A stretch of 64,000 nt of DNA from Paragemmobacter straminiformis. GTDB taxonomy: Bacteria > Pseudomonadota > Alphaproteobacteria > Rhodobacterales > Rhodobacteraceae. Below are positions 43,059-51,802 of this stretch, piece after piece. The stretch covers positions 868,001-932,000 of the forward strand of contig NZ_JACLQD010000001.1 in NCBI RefSeq assembly GCF_014243445.1. The letters run 5' to 3'. Each line of letters starts with the position of its first letter. Within the stretch, counting starts at the first letter, position 1. The translations under genes were made by a program, and so were the position numbers. The notes under the pieces are model-generated. The model was given only the letters and a program-made list of their open reading frames with translations. It did no database searches and was not told the origin of the DNA.

Positions 43059-43338
43059 CCTGTGCTCCACACATGCGGGCCAAGCCCGTGCCATCGGCCA
43101 CGGCCCAAGCACCGCCAGCCCGCAACCTTTCAGGAAAATCCGCAGCCTCGCCCTGCGCCAGCACCGCAAAGGCGGCGCGTTCCGGCCCGACCAGCCGCCC
43201 GCCTGCCGCACCGACCAGCGCCACGGCATCGGCCCAGGGCGGCAGCAGCACCAGCACCGGCCCGCGCCCCGCCGGCGGCAGCGCCGCCAAGGGGGCTGCC
43301 AGCACCAACATACCTGCCATCCCGAAAAACCGGCCCAT
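43051..43338 (-). CDS. Small hypothetical protein upstream of chemoreceptor, 95 aa
   Basis: Starts MGRFFGMAGMLVLAAPLAAL, a possible signal peptide or single helix, followed by an Ala/Gly-rich region. A GTG seven codons upstream (43359) is an alternative start. It overlaps the chemoreceptor start by 8 nt, so the two are coupled. No family recognised; it may be a periplasmic partner of the receptor. Confidence 0.55.
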   Translation of the reverse strand: MGRFFGMAGMLVLAAPLAALPPAGRGPVLVLLPPWADAVALVGAAGGRLVGPERAAFAVLAQGEAADFPERLRAGGAWAVADGTGLARMCGAQDE

Positions 43339-43401
43339 CCGCGCGCCCCAAGGGTTCACCTCGGCCCGTTCTACGCCAAGCGGGTTAACGCTTTGTCACC
43401 G

Positions 43402-43863
43402 TCACACGGCCAGCGCCGTCGTCTTGACGACCGTCCGCAAGGCAAAGCTGGAATGCATCTGCCGCACCCCCGGAAGGCGGCTCAGATACTGGCGGTGGAT
43501 GCGGGCGAAATCCTCGGTATCCTCGGCCATGATCTTGATCAGGTAATCCGCCTGCCCCGCCATCAGATGGCATTCCAGAATGTCGGGTATCTTCGCCACC
43601 TCGCGCTCGAAGGCGTCGAGCAATTCGTCCGCCTGCCCCTGCAAGGTGATCTCGACGAAAACGGTCGTCGGCCGCCCGAGGCGCCGCGCATCCAGCAGCG
43701 CCACATAGCCCGCGATGAACCCCTCTTCCTCAAGCCGCTGCGTGCGGCGGTGGCAGGCCGAAGGCGACAGGTTCACCCGCTCCGACAGTTCGGCATTGGT
43801 GATCCGCCCTTCCTTCTGCAAGACGGTAAGGATCCGGCGGTCGGTTGCGTCAAGCTCGGACAT
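43402..43863 (-). CDS. Lrp/AsnC family regulator, likely of alanine dehydrogenase
   Basis: A 153-aa regulator. N-terminal helix-turn-helix ([20 protein letters not shown], then [19 protein letters not shown]) and a C-terminal RAM ligand domain ([20 protein letters not shown]). It is divergent from ald, the arrangement seen for AldR-type activators responding to alanine. Confidence 0.92.
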   Translation of the reverse strand: MSELDATDRRILTVLQKEGRITNAELSERVNLSPSACHRRTQRLEEEGFIAGYVALLDARRLGRPTTVFVEITLQGQADELLDAFEREVAKIPDILECHLMAGQADYLIKIMAEDTEDFARIHRQYLSRLPGVRQMHSSFALRTVVKTTALAV

Positions 43864-44005
43864 GGCGGCAGGTTCCTGCGTGAATTCGTGTGATTGCCGA
43901 AGATTCTACCGCCCAAGCCCATGCGCGTCACCCAGAATTCAAAGCATCTGCGCCAAAGATGAACAAAGCTGGCCCCAAGGACAAAAGTCCAAGGGAGGAA
44001 CGTCC
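43864..44005. promoter_or_regulatory. Divergent lrp/ald control region
   Basis: 142 nt with GAATTC-containing AT-richer patches near 43880 and 43937 in a GC-rich setting; candidate Lrp-type binding sites. Inference from layout. Confidence 0.4.
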
Positions 44006-45124
44006 ATGAAAATCGGTTGCCCGAAAGAGATCAAACCGCAGGAATTCCGGGTCGGCATGACGCCGGGCGCGGTGCATGAAGCCGTGGCGCATGGCCACAG
44101 CGTGATGGTCGAAACCAACGCAGGCACGGGGTCGGGCTTTTCCGATGCCGATTACCTCGCCGCGGGGGCGCAGATCGTCGGCACCGCCGAAGAGCTGTTT
44201 GCCAAGTCCGAGATGATCGTGAAGGTCAAGGAACCCCAGGCCGTCGAACGCGTCCGCCTGCGCGAAGGGCAGCTTCTCTTCACCTATCTCCACCTCGCCC
44301 CCGATCCGGAACAGACCGCCGATCTGCTGAAATCCGGCGTCACCGCCATCGCCTATGAAACCGTGACCGACGCGCGTGGCGGCCTGCCCCTGCTTGCCCC
44401 CATGTCCGAGGTTGCGGGCCGTCTGGCCCCGCAGGTCGGGGCGTGGACGCTGCAAAAGGCCAATGGCGGGCGCGGCGTTCTGCTTGGCGGCGTGCCGGGG
44501 GTCGCTCCGGCCCGCGTCGTCGTGCTGGGGGGCGGGGTCGTCGGCACCCATGCCGCACGGGTCGCCGCCGGAATGGGCGCGGATGTGACCGTGCTCGACC
44601 GCTCGATCCTGCGCCTGCGCTACCTTGATGACACCTTCGGCGGGCTGTTCAAGAACGGCTATGCCAGCGCCGCCGCCACGGCCGAGCTGGTGCGCGATGC
44701 CGATATGGTCATCGGGGCCGTGCTGATCCCCGGTGCCGCCGCGCCGAAACTTGTCACCCGCGCACAGCTTTCAACCATGAAACCGGGTGCAGCCATCGTC
44801 GATGTCGCCATCGATCAGGGCGGCTGTTTCGAGACGAGCCACGCCACCACCCATCAGGACCCGATCTACACCGTCGACGGCATCCTGCACTATTGCGTGG
44901 CGAACATGCCGGGGGCCGTGGCCCGCACCTCGACCCAGGCGCTTGGCAACGCGACCCTGCCCTTCCTGCTGGCACTGGCCGACAAGGGCTGGAAAAAGGC
45001 CTGCGCCGACGATCCGCATCTGATGAACGGGCTCAACACCCATGCGGGCAAGCTGACTTACGAAGCGGTCGGCACAGCACTTGGCCTGCCCACCATCGCG
45101 GCAGCCGAAGCCCTGCGCCTGTAA
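44006..45124 (+). CDS. ald: Alanine dehydrogenase
   Basis: NAD-dependent L-alanine dehydrogenase, 372 aa, interconverting alanine and pyruvate plus ammonia. Starts [20 protein letters not shown]; catalytic Lys and His regions are in MIVKVKEPQ and [11 protein letters not shown] site [24 protein letters not shown] has a strong GGGAGGA site. Probably controlled by the divergent Lrp-type gene. Confidence 0.96.
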   Translation: MKIGCPKEIKPQEFRVGMTPGAVHEAVAHGHSVMVETNAGTGSGFSDADYLAAGAQIVGTAEELFAKSEMIVKVKEPQAVERVRLREGQLLFTYLHLAPDPEQTADLLKSGVTAIAYETVTDARGGLPLLAPMSEVAGRLAPQVGAWTLQKANGGRGVLLGGVPGVAPARVVVLGGGVVGTHAARVAAGMGADVTVLDRSILRLRYLDDTFGGLFKNGYASAAATAELVRDADMVIGAVLIPGAAAPKLVTRAQLSTMKPGAAIVDVAIDQGGCFETSHATTHQDPIYTVDGILHYCVANMPGAVARTSTQALGNATLPFLLALADKGWKKACADDPHLMNGLNTHAGKLTYEAVGTALGLPTIAAAEALRL

Positions 45125-45133
45125 CGGGCAAAA

Positions 45134-45160
45134 CGCCCGCCCCGTCATGCGGGGCGGGCG
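45134..45160. terminator. Bidirectional terminator between ald and mscL
   Basis: Perfect 11-bp stem CGCCCGCCCCG/CGGGGCGGGCG with loop TCATG between convergent genes. Confidence 0.8.
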
Positions 45161-45167
45161 CATCCGG

Positions 45168-45593
45168 TCACTTCTTCAGCGCATCGCGGATCTGCAACAG
45201 AACGTCCAGTTCCGTCGGACCGCTCGGCGCGGCCGCCGCTGCGGCGGCTTCTTTCTTGGTGGTCGCGTCCTTCAGCTTGTTCACCGCTTTGACCAGCAGG
45301 AACACCACCCATGCGATGATCAGGAAGTTGATCACGGCAGTGATGAACGACCCATAGGCAAAGACCGGTGCCCCTGCCTCGCGCGCGGCGGCAAGAGACA
45401 CGGGTGCTGTGCCCGACAGATCGAGGTAGAGGTTCGAAAAATCGACGCCGCCGGTGATCAGGCCGATGATCGGGTTGATCAGGTCAGCTACCAGCGAATT
45501 GACGATCGCCGTAAAGGCCGCGCCGATGATGATACCCACCGCCAGATCGACGACGTTGCCTTTGGCGATGAATGATTTGAACTCGTTCAGCAT
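45168..45593 (-). CDS. mscL: Large-conductance mechanosensitive channel
   Basis: A 141-aa inner-membrane emergency valve. Helix 1 contains the gating segment [20 protein letters not shown]; helix 2 is [20 protein letters not shown]. The C-terminal bundle is [15 protein letters not shown]. The periplasmic loop is of usual length. Confidence 0.96.
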   Translation of the reverse strand: MLNEFKSFIAKGNVVDLAVGIIIGAAFTAIVNSLVADLINPIIGLITGGVDFSNLYLDLSGTAPVSLAAAREAGAPVFAYGSFITAVINFLIIAWVVFLLVKAVNKLKDATTKKEAAAAAAAPSGPTELDVLLQIRDALKK

Positions 45594-45716
45594 ATCCCAC
45601 GATTCCCTTGTTGTTATGCATTGCCCCGTTCATCCGAGGGGCTTCCTGCAACCGCGCCGAAGCGCAGCGCGACTATGGCACAACCAAGGGCTTCCGATAA
45701 ACCGCTTTCACAACCT

Positions 45717-46295
45717 CTACAGGTTTCGCACCATCGTATGTGCCTCGCGGAACCCGAACACATAGCGAAGCGGGCCGATGGGCGTGCTGCGCTCAAGCGC
45801 GAAACCGCGCCGCTCGTACAGCGCCCGCGCCCGCGCGTTGGTGTCCACCACGTCCAGCCGCACCGCCCCGTAGCCCCGCGCCCGCCCTTCGTCGCAGATC
45901 GCCGCCAGCAGCGCCGTGCCGATGCCCTGCCCCCGCTGGTCGGGCCTGACGCACAGCCCGTCAAGAAGGAACCGCGTCTGGTCGCCGTCGCCGCCCAGCA
46001 ACTGCATCACGCCGCTGCGCCATGCCCCGCCCCATGCCCCATAGACCGCGCGCAGATCGGCGGGCGTGCCGCCGGCGAAACTGCCGGCCGGAGTCTTGAA
46101 CCCCGCAAGCCCGACCAGCCCCCCGGGGCCGACGGCGATGATGCAATGATCCGCCCGCATCACCCGCTCGACAAAGGCCAGCGCCAGAGGCTCCGGCCCC
46201 AGCACGCGCCCGAGCTTGCCGCCAAAAGCCTGCCAGTACAGCGCCGCCGCCTCGCGCCGCATCGCCTCGGGCAGGCCAAGCGCGCAGCGGATCAT
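45717..46295 (-). CDS. GNAT family N-acetyltransferase
   Basis: A 192-aa acetyltransferase. The acetyl-CoA motif A is VRPDQRGQGIGTALLAAICDEG near residues 116-137, followed by DVVDTNARARALYERRGF. Acceptor unknown. Its start overlaps the stop of the next gene upstream by 4 nt (ATGA), joining it to the mob operon. Confidence 0.88.
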   Translation of the reverse strand: MIRCALGLPEAMRREAAALYWQAFGGKLGRVLGPEPLALAFVERVMRADHCIIAVGPGGLVGLAGFKTPAGSFAGGTPADLRAVYGAWGGAWRSGVMQLLGGDGDQTRFLLDGLCVRPDQRGQGIGTALLAAICDEGRARGYGAVRLDVVDTNARARALYERRGFALERSTPIGPLRYVFGFREAHTMVRNL

Positions 46296-47164
46296 GCGGC
46301 CTCCAACGCGGCGCGCAACGCCGCCTCGTGGCCCGCACCCAGAATCCAGCCCTCGTCCGGCGGCAGGCCCGATGGCACCCGCATCAGCGCAGCGATCTGC
46401 CCCGCCCGCGCCAATCGCCGCAGCGACCGCGCCAGCAGCCGCACCTGCGCCGCATCCTTGATGCCCCCTTCCGCTGCCACCCGTGCCGCCAGAAGCGAGG
46501 GGTAGATTTCCGCCAGAACCACCCCCGCCCGTTCCGTCTCTGTCGCGTCAAAGGGCCAGACCGCCACGCCCGCGCCTTGCGCCAACCTGTGGACCATCGG
46601 CAGACCCATCAGCACCTGCGACCCGACCGACCCCGTGGTGTAAAGCTTCCACACCGGCTGCGCGCGCGGCACGACCTGCTCGACCGCCCGCCGCTCGGGC
46701 AATCCCAGCGCCGCATAATCCACAGCCTTGGTCGCGGGCAACGCGGGCAGCTCCAGCCCCGCCGGACGCCCCCAGAACGGCCCCGCCCCGCCAAAGGCAC
46801 GGTTGATCTCTGCGGCCACGACGAACCGGTTGTTGCGGTTGCCTGCATCATCCGCGATGCGTCCGGCCATCCACGCCCAGACCGCCCGCGCCTCGGCCCG
46901 CCCCGTCAGCCGCGCGGCAAACCCCGCCGGATAGCCCAGCGCGAAATCGAAGCCGACCAGAACCCGCCGCCCCGCCGCCCGCTCGGCCGCCAGAACCGCG
47001 GCAAGCGCCGCCTCGGCCGCCGCCCGCGTGCGGAAATATTCCACCCGCTCGGCCTCGCCCGCCACACCGATCCAGATCGCATCCGCCGAAGGTCTGGCGG
47101 GCGACGGCGCCGAGGCCGCCGACCAGTCCACCACCACCACCGTATCGAATGCTGGGCCCGTCAC
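46292..47164 (-). CDS. Uncharacterised protein in the mobAB operon
   Basis: A 290-aa protein starting VTGPAFDTVVVVDWSAASAP at a GTG that overlaps the mobB stop. The opening VVVVDWSAAS, VLVGFDFALGYP and EIYPSLLA pattern resembles RNase H-fold DUF429-like proteins with conserved acidic residues. Its tight coupling to mobB and a GNAT gene suggests a role linked to molybdenum cofactor, but no function is established here. Confidence 0.7.
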   Translation of the reverse strand: MTGPAFDTVVVVDWSAASAPSPARPSADAIWIGVAGEAERVEYFRTRAAAEAALAAVLAAERAAGRRVLVGFDFALGYPAGFAARLTGRAEARAVWAWMAGRIADDAGNRNNRFVVAAEINRAFGGAGPFWGRPAGLELPALPATKAVDYAALGLPERRAVEQVVPRAQPVWKLYTTGSVGSQVLMGLPMVHRLAQGAGVAVWPFDATETERAGVVLAEIYPSLLAARVAAEGGIKDAAQVRLLARSLRRLARAGQIAALMRVPSGLPPDEGWILGAGHEAALRAALEAA

Positions 47165-47661
47165 GCGCCCCCCGTCAGGCCGACTTCGGCCAGAATGAAA
47201 TCGGCCACCGCCTTGGCATCGTTCAAATCCAGCACCGGCACGGGCAGCGACATCGCCTCGTCCGTCGCCACCGCCCGCACAAGGGGGTCGCCGGGCTGGA
47301 TCAGCTCGTGCCCTGTCTCGCGCCGCCACACCTCGACCTTGGCATGGGGATCACGCTTGTAGCCCTCGACCAGCACCAGATCGACGGGCGCCATCCGCGC
47401 CAGCACCTCGGCCAGTTCCGGCTCGGGTCCGCGATGCTCGTGCAGGATGGCGAAGCGATGGGCCGAAGCCAGCACCACCTCCGATGCCCCTGCCGCCCGA
47501 TGCCGCCACGTGTCCTTGCCGGGCTGGTCCAGATCGACATCATGATGCACGTGCTTGACCGTAGACACGGTAAAGCCGCGCCCCGTGATCTCGGCCACCA
47601 GCCGCTCCATCAGGCCCGTCTTGCCAGAGTTCTTCCAGCCGATGACGCCGTAAACCTTCAT
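47161..47661 (-). CDS. mobB: Molybdopterin-guanine dinucleotide biosynthesis adapter MobB
   Basis: A 166-aa GTP-binding protein. Walker A is GWKNSGKTGL at residues 8-17; switch region VKHVHHDVDLDQPGKDTWRH; VEGYK further on is typical. Works with MobA in attaching GMP to molybdopterin. Overlaps mobA by 4 nt. Confidence 0.93.
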   Translation of the reverse strand: MKVYGVIGWKNSGKTGLMERLVAEITGRGFTVSTVKHVHHDVDLDQPGKDTWRHRAAGASEVVLASAHRFAILHEHRGPEPELAEVLARMAPVDLVLVEGYKRDPHAKVEVWRRETGHELIQPGDPLVRAVATDEAMSLPVPVLDLNDAKAVADFILAEVGLTGGA

Positions 47662-48251
47662 ATCCCCGCCCCGATCATGGCCTCCGCCCGCGCCAGATCA
47701 TCGGGCGTGTTCAGATTGCCGAAAGCCCCGTTCCCTGCAAAATCCGCCCGCGCGGCACCCTGCATGTCGGCAAAGGCCCGCACCCGCGCCTTCTCGCCGC
47801 TCGCCAGAAAATCGCGCAGCGCCCCGCGCAGGCCCACGGGCCAAAGACCAAAGGTCGGGTGGTCATCGCCCCCCGACCGCGCCAAGGCCACGCCCCCCGC
47901 CGACCGCTCGGCCGCCAGCGCCAGTTGCGGCACGAGATCGCCCGGAAAAAAGGGGCAATCCACCGCCACCGTCACGATGGCCGTCGCCCCCAGCGGTGCC
48001 GCCCAGTCCAACCCCGCCAGCACCCCCGACAGCGGCCCCTGCGGCGCGTCATCCGCCAGCACGGGCAGGCCAAGCCCGCCGAAGCGCGCCGCATCGCCAT
48101 TGGCGCTGATCGCCAGACGCTCCACCTGCGGCTCCAGCCTGTCGACCGACCGCGCGACAAGCGTGCGTCCCGCCAGACGCAGCAACGCCTTGTCGGCACC
48201 GCCCATCCGCCGGCCCTGACCGCCCGCAAGGATCACCCCGAAAAGCCGCAC
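47658..48251 (-). CDS. mobA: Molybdenum cofactor guanylyltransferase MobA
   Basis: A 197-aa nucleotidyltransferase adding GMP to molybdopterin. The N-terminal LAGGQGRRMGGADKALL signature and metal-binding VAVDCPFFPGDLV are intact; ends NTPDDLARAEAM. First gene of a four-gene leftward operon, divergent from azlC. Confidence 0.94.
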   Translation of the reverse strand: MRLFGVILAGGQGRRMGGADKALLRLAGRTLVARSVDRLEPQVERLAISANGDAARFGGLGLPVLADDAPQGPLSGVLAGLDWAAPLGATAIVTVAVDCPFFPGDLVPQLALAAERSAGGVALARSGGDDHPTFGLWPVGLRGALRDFLASGEKARVRAFADMQGAARADFAGNGAFGNLNTPDDLARAEAMIGAGI

Positions 48252-48321
48252 CCGTTTTGCCCTTTTCCTCCGCCCCCGAAAGGCCTAAGCCGAAGCGCCC
48301 TCAAGGTAAAGCAGCGCCCGC

Positions 48322-49023
48322 ATGTCACCCGTCCGTTCCGCCTATTTCCGCGGCCTCCGAGCCTCGCTCCCCTTTACTGTGGTGGCGATTCCCTTCGGCA
48401 TGCTTTTCGGCGTGGTTTCCACCGAAGCGGGCCTGCATGTCTGGGAGACGATGGTCTTTACCATCGCCGTTTTCGCGGGCGCCTCGCAATTCGCGGCGAT
48501 CCAGACCATGCAGGAACAGGCGCCCGTCGTGATCGTGCTGCTGACCGCGCTGGCCGTGAACCTGCGGATGCTGATGTATTCCGTCGCCCTCGCCCCGCAT
48601 TTCGGAACCACGCCGCTCTGGCTCCGCGCGGTGATGAGCTATTTCCTTGTCGACCAGACCTTTGCCACCACGATCGTCGAGGTGGAAAAGAACCCCCGCC
48701 TGACCCAGTCCGAAAAGGTCGCCTTCTTCTTCGGCACGGTGACACCCATCGTTCCGGCATGGTTTGCCGCAGCCCTTGCCGGGGCCATCGTCGGCCGCGC
48801 CGTGCCGCCGGAATGGGCGCTCGACTTCGCGCTGCCCATCACCTTCCTCGGCATGGTGGCCCCCATGCTGCGCAGCCTGCCCCATGTCGCGGCTGCGGCA
48901 ACCGGCATCGCGCTGTCGCTGGCGCTGGCGTGGATGCCCTTCGGCACCGGCCTTCTGGTCGCAGCCAGCATCGCCATGACCGTGGGCGCCCTGCTCGACG
49001 CTTGGACCGAGGCGCGCAAATGA
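48322..49023 (+). CDS. azlC: Branched-chain amino acid exporter subunit AzlC
   Basis: A 233-aa membrane protein of the AzlC/YgaZ family; large subunit of a two-component amino acid exporter. Signatures: LPFTVVAIPFGMLFGVV, FAGASQFAAI, LTALAVNLRMLMYSVALAPH. About eight helices. Its stop overlaps azlD. Confidence 0.93.
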   Translation: MSPVRSAYFRGLRASLPFTVVAIPFGMLFGVVSTEAGLHVWETMVFTIAVFAGASQFAAIQTMQEQAPVVIVLLTALAVNLRMLMYSVALAPHFGTTPLWLRAVMSYFLVDQTFATTIVEVEKNPRLTQSEKVAFFFGTVTPIVPAWFAAALAGAIVGRAVPPEWALDFALPITFLGMVAPMLRSLPHVAAAATGIALSLALAWMPFGTGLLVAASIAMTVGALLDAWTEARK

Positions 49024-49343
49024 TCGACCGCAGCACGCTTTACATCGTCATTCCCGCGCTCGCGCTCGGCACCTATCTCATCCGCTTTTCCTTCCTCGGC
49101 ACGCTGGGCAACCGCCCGCTGCCCGCATGGCTGACCCGCGCGCTGAAGTTTACCGCCGTGGCGATCCTGCCCGCCCTTGTCGCCCCCGGCGTGTTCTGGC
49201 CTGCCGCGACGAACGGCCAGACCGATCCCGCCCGCCTGACCGCAGCCATCGTCACGCTGGCCGTGGGCATCGCCACAAGGAACACGCTCGCCGCCATCAC
49301 CGCAGGGGCTGTGGCGCTCTATGCGATGCTGGCGCTGTTCTGA
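49020..49343 (+). CDS. azlD: Branched-chain amino acid exporter small subunit AzlD
   Basis: A 107-aa four-helix protein of the AzlD/YgaH family (TYLIRFSFLGTLGNRPLPAW, LKFTAVAILPALVAPGVF, IATRNTLAAITAG). The ATG overlaps the azlC stop (ATGA), ensuring paired synthesis. Confidence 0.93.
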   Translation: MIDRSTLYIVIPALALGTYLIRFSFLGTLGNRPLPAWLTRALKFTAVAILPALVAPGVFWPAATNGQTDPARLTAAIVTLAVGIATRNTLAAITAGAVALYAMLALF

Positions 49344-49350
49344 AACGCAA

Positions 49351-49377
49351 AAGGGCGCGCAACATCTGCGCACCCTT
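49351..49377. terminator. Bidirectional terminator between azlD and lipoprotein gene
   Basis: 11-bp stem AAGGGCGCGCA/TGCGCACCCTT with one mismatch and loop ACATC, between convergent genes; 7 nt after the azlD stop. Confidence 0.7.
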
Positions 49378-49406
49378 CCTGTCGACCGTCCGGTCCTGTT
49401 GCGGGC

Positions 49407-50015
49407 TTACTTCGGGCCTTCGCCCGCCTGCACCAGCAACACCCCGTGGTTGTTGTCGGCGTCCTCGTCGCGGATTTCCTTTTCCACGACACCGGGCAGC
49501 TTGGCAAAGGCGTCATGCAACTTGTTCGGGAACCACGTCGACGGCAGGTCTTCGAACCCCGGCACATCGCGCAGGATGCTGGAAATCGAATTGGCGCATT
49601 GGGCCTTGGGCACCGCCCCATAGGCCTTGGCCCGTGCGGCGACCATTTCGGCCACGGCGGGGCTGACGGTCACCGTCTGCTCCTGCACGCGAAAGGTCTC
49701 GCGGGCGTGGTAGTCGATGTAGAACAGCACCATCTTGTCGGTGATGCCGTAATGCACGTCATTGCGCTCGGGGATCGCGGGGTGATGCCAGGTCCCCGCC
49801 GGATCGAACATGATCCGCTCCGACGCGTTTATAAGCAGCCCGCTATGCGCGCCCGCGCCCGAATTGTTGTTGACCACCGTGAACAGCGTGATGGTCTTTG
49901 GCCCCTCGGCCACGAAATGCGCGGCTGCAACCGCCTCGTCAGGCGCCCAGACGGGTTCGGCCCCGCAGGCCGAAAGCGTCAGGGCCGCCGCACAAAGAGC
50001 CAGCGCGCGCATCAT
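49407..50015 (-). CDS. Predicted lipoprotein with permuted papain-like (NlpC/P60-type) pattern
   Basis: A 202-aa protein with a lipoprotein signal (lipobox LSAC near residue 16). A His in GAHSGLLI and a later Cys in AQCANSISSIL occur in the His-before-Cys order of circularly permuted NlpC/P60 (YaeF/YiiX-like) enzymes. It may cleave amides in the cell envelope. This is my inference from motif order. GTG at 50033 is an alternative start. Confidence 0.65.
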   Translation of the reverse strand: MMRALALCAAALTLSACGAEPVWAPDEAVAAAHFVAEGPKTITLFTVVNNNSGAGAHSGLLINASERIMFDPAGTWHHPAIPERNDVHYGITDKMVLFYIDYHARETFRVQEQTVTVSPAVAEMVAARAKAYGAVPKAQCANSISSILRDVPGFEDLPSTWFPNKLHDAFAKLPGVVEKEIRDEDADNNHGVLLVQAGEGPK

Positions 50016-50033
50016 GGACAAGGGGTTTTCCAC

Positions 50034-50177
50034 TTAGCCGTTCACGATCGCCATGAAGATCAGGATGCAGATCACCAGCACGGCGCCGCGGCTTACGAAC
50101 CACATGAAATTGTCGAAGGTCTTTTCCTGCACACGGATATCCATGTTGCCCGGCTTGTAGTCGCTATGATCGGCCAT
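50034..50177 (-). CDS. aa3-type cytochrome c oxidase subunit IV
   Basis: A 47-aa single-helix subunit: MADHSDYKPGNMDIRVQEKT, FDNFMWFVSRGAVLVICILI and onward. This is the small bacterial subunit IV found in Paracoccus/Rhodobacter aa3 oxidases. ATG at 50177 follows AAAGGGAACC; the longer frame is rejected. Not next to the other oxidase genes, which is usual for it. Confidence 0.92.
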   Translation of the reverse strand: MADHSDYKPGNMDIRVQEKTFDNFMWFVSRGAVLVICILIFMAIVNG

Positions 50178-50267
50178 GACGGTTCCCTTTCGTATCGTTT
50201 TGCCGCGACATACCCGATTCACCGCGCGCTGTCACGGGTGCATCGCCCGCCACGGGGTCGCATCCCC

Positions 50268-50783
50268 TCAGGCCGAGGCATCGCCCGACTCGCCCCCCGC
50301 CCATTGCTGCATCATGGTAAATCCGATGCGCCGCGGCGGTTCGGCAGGGCTTTCCTTGGGCACGGCGCGCAGGATCACGTTCAACTGGCTGACATGCTGG
50401 ATCATCTGGGTCTTCAGCCCGTCCTCGTCGCGCCCGTAGAACGTGACAAGATCGGGTTCGAAATATCCCACACCCTCGATCTGCAACACGCCGCCCGCGC
50501 CGCCGGTGAAGCCCATCGCCACCTCATGCGCGGCGTCGAGCTGCGCCTCGAAGTTCTGGATATACAGGATCAGCCGGTCATAGGCCCATTCGGCGGGGCT
50601 TTTGTCCCTGACCGGACGTTTCGACATCACCTGCGGCAGGGGCGCGTTTTCCACCGTGACCGCCTGCGCCGGGTCGCAATGCACCGCACCCGAGCGCGGC
50701 GCCACCGCGCCCGCCTCTTTCTGTGTCCCCGCCGCCTTCGCGCCCGCCACCTTCGCGCCCGCCGCCTTCGTCTTGCCGCTCAT
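50268..50783 (-). CDS. Conserved hypothetical protein with Lys/Ala-rich tail
   Basis: A 171-aa protein. Residues 1-25 are a low-complexity Lys/Ala/Gly stretch encoded by short DNA repeats; residues 58-170 form a conserved-looking domain (RLILYIQNFEAQLDAAHEVA, FYGRDEDGLKTQMIQHVSQL, RRIGF). I recall similar proteins in Rhodobacterales but no function. Overlaps the metallo-hydrolase gene stop by 4 nt. Confidence 0.7.
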   Translation of the reverse strand: MSGKTKAAGAKVAGAKAAGTQKEAGAVAPRSGAVHCDPAQAVTVENAPLPQVMSKRPVRDKSPAEWAYDRLILYIQNFEAQLDAAHEVAMGFTGGAGGVLQIEGVGYFEPDLVTFYGRDEDGLKTQMIQHVSQLNVILRAVPKESPAEPPRRIGFTMMQQWAGGESGDASA

Positions 50784-51802
50784 GCCCTTCCCTCCGCTTG
50801 CCACAGCCACGCCCCCGCTTGCGACAGATGGCGCGTGACCAGCCCCCGTGTCGCCAGACAGTTCAGATGCGCCACCGCCTCGACAAGCGCGAGCCCCGCC
50901 TCGGCCCCGCCGATCTCGCGCTTGAACAGTGGCAGGAAACACTCCACCGCAGGGCGCGGCGTGGCAAGATGCTCGATCAACCGCTCCAATGCGGCCTCGT
51001 GGTTCTCGATCATCTGCACCAGACGGAAGGGCAAGCCCGTAAAGGGCAGCTTGTGCCCCGGCAGGATCACATCTTCCTCGCGCGCGACGGTCTGGAACCT
51101 GCGGCAACTGTCCAGCCATTCGCTCAGCGGGTCGGCATCCGGCTCGGTCGGGTAGACCCCGATATTGGCCGATATCCCCGGCAAAAGCTGGTCCCCCCCA
51201 AGCACAAGGCCATCGGTCCAAAGCGTCGCATGTTCGGGCGCGTGCCCGTCGCCGCAGCGCACCCGCCAGTCGCGCCCGCCTGCGGTGATGCTGTCCCCCT
51301 CGCGGATGCGGCGAAAGCCGGGCGGCAATGCCTCGACCACGTCGCAGAAATTGAACGGGCGCTCCGCCGCCCGCCGCGCCAGCTCGGCCGCCGGAATGCC
51401 CGCCAGCCTTTGCCATGACAGCGCCTCGGCCGAAGGCACCGCCTGCTCGTCCAGCACCAGCATCCGCGCGTAAAGCCAGCTCGTGCGGGTTGTCACCAGC
51501 TCGGCCCCCCGCGCCTGAAACCATCCGGCAAGGCCGATGTGGTCGGGGTGGTAATGCGTCACGATCACCCGCCTGACGGGCCTGCCACCCAGCGGCCCCG
51601 CCATCAGCGCCTCCCAGATCGCCTTGCCGCGGCGCGAGGAAAAGCCCGTGTCCACCACGGTCCAGCCATCGCCGTCGTCCAGCGCAAAGACATTGACATG
51701 GTCCAGCGCCATGGGCAGCGGCAGGCGCATCCACAAAATGCCCTCGGCCACCGCGATGGCCTCGCCCTCGGCGGGTGCGGTCCCGAACGGATGCCGGATC
51801 AT
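50780..51802 (-). CDS. MBL-fold metallo-hydrolase
   Basis: A 340-aa metallo-beta-lactamase-fold hydrolase. Metal ligands: THYHPDHIGLAG near residues 82-93, the His in GDGHAPEHATLW, Asp in LGGDQLLP and His in ILPGHKLP. Ends with a winged-helix tail (HLNCLATRGLVTRHL) typical of the LACTB2-like group. Sits 4-nt overlapped between an acyl-CoA dehydrogenase and an unknown gene, so a thioester or lactone substrate is possible. Confidence 0.88.
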   Translation of the reverse strand: MIRHPFGTAPAEGEAIAVAEGILWMRLPLPMALDHVNVFALDDGDGWTVVDTGFSSRRGKAIWEALMAGPLGGRPVRRVIVTHYHPDHIGLAGWFQARGAELVTTRTSWLYARMLVLDEQAVPSAEALSWQRLAGIPAAELARRAAERPFNFCDVVEALPPGFRRIREGDSITAGGRDWRVRCGDGHAPEHATLWTDGLVLGGDQLLPGISANIGVYPTEPDADPLSEWLDSCRRFQTVAREEDVILPGHKLPFTGLPFRLVQMIENHEAALERLIEHLATPRPAVECFLPLFKREIGGAEAGLALVEAVAHLNCLATRGLVTRHLSQAGAWLWQAEGRA

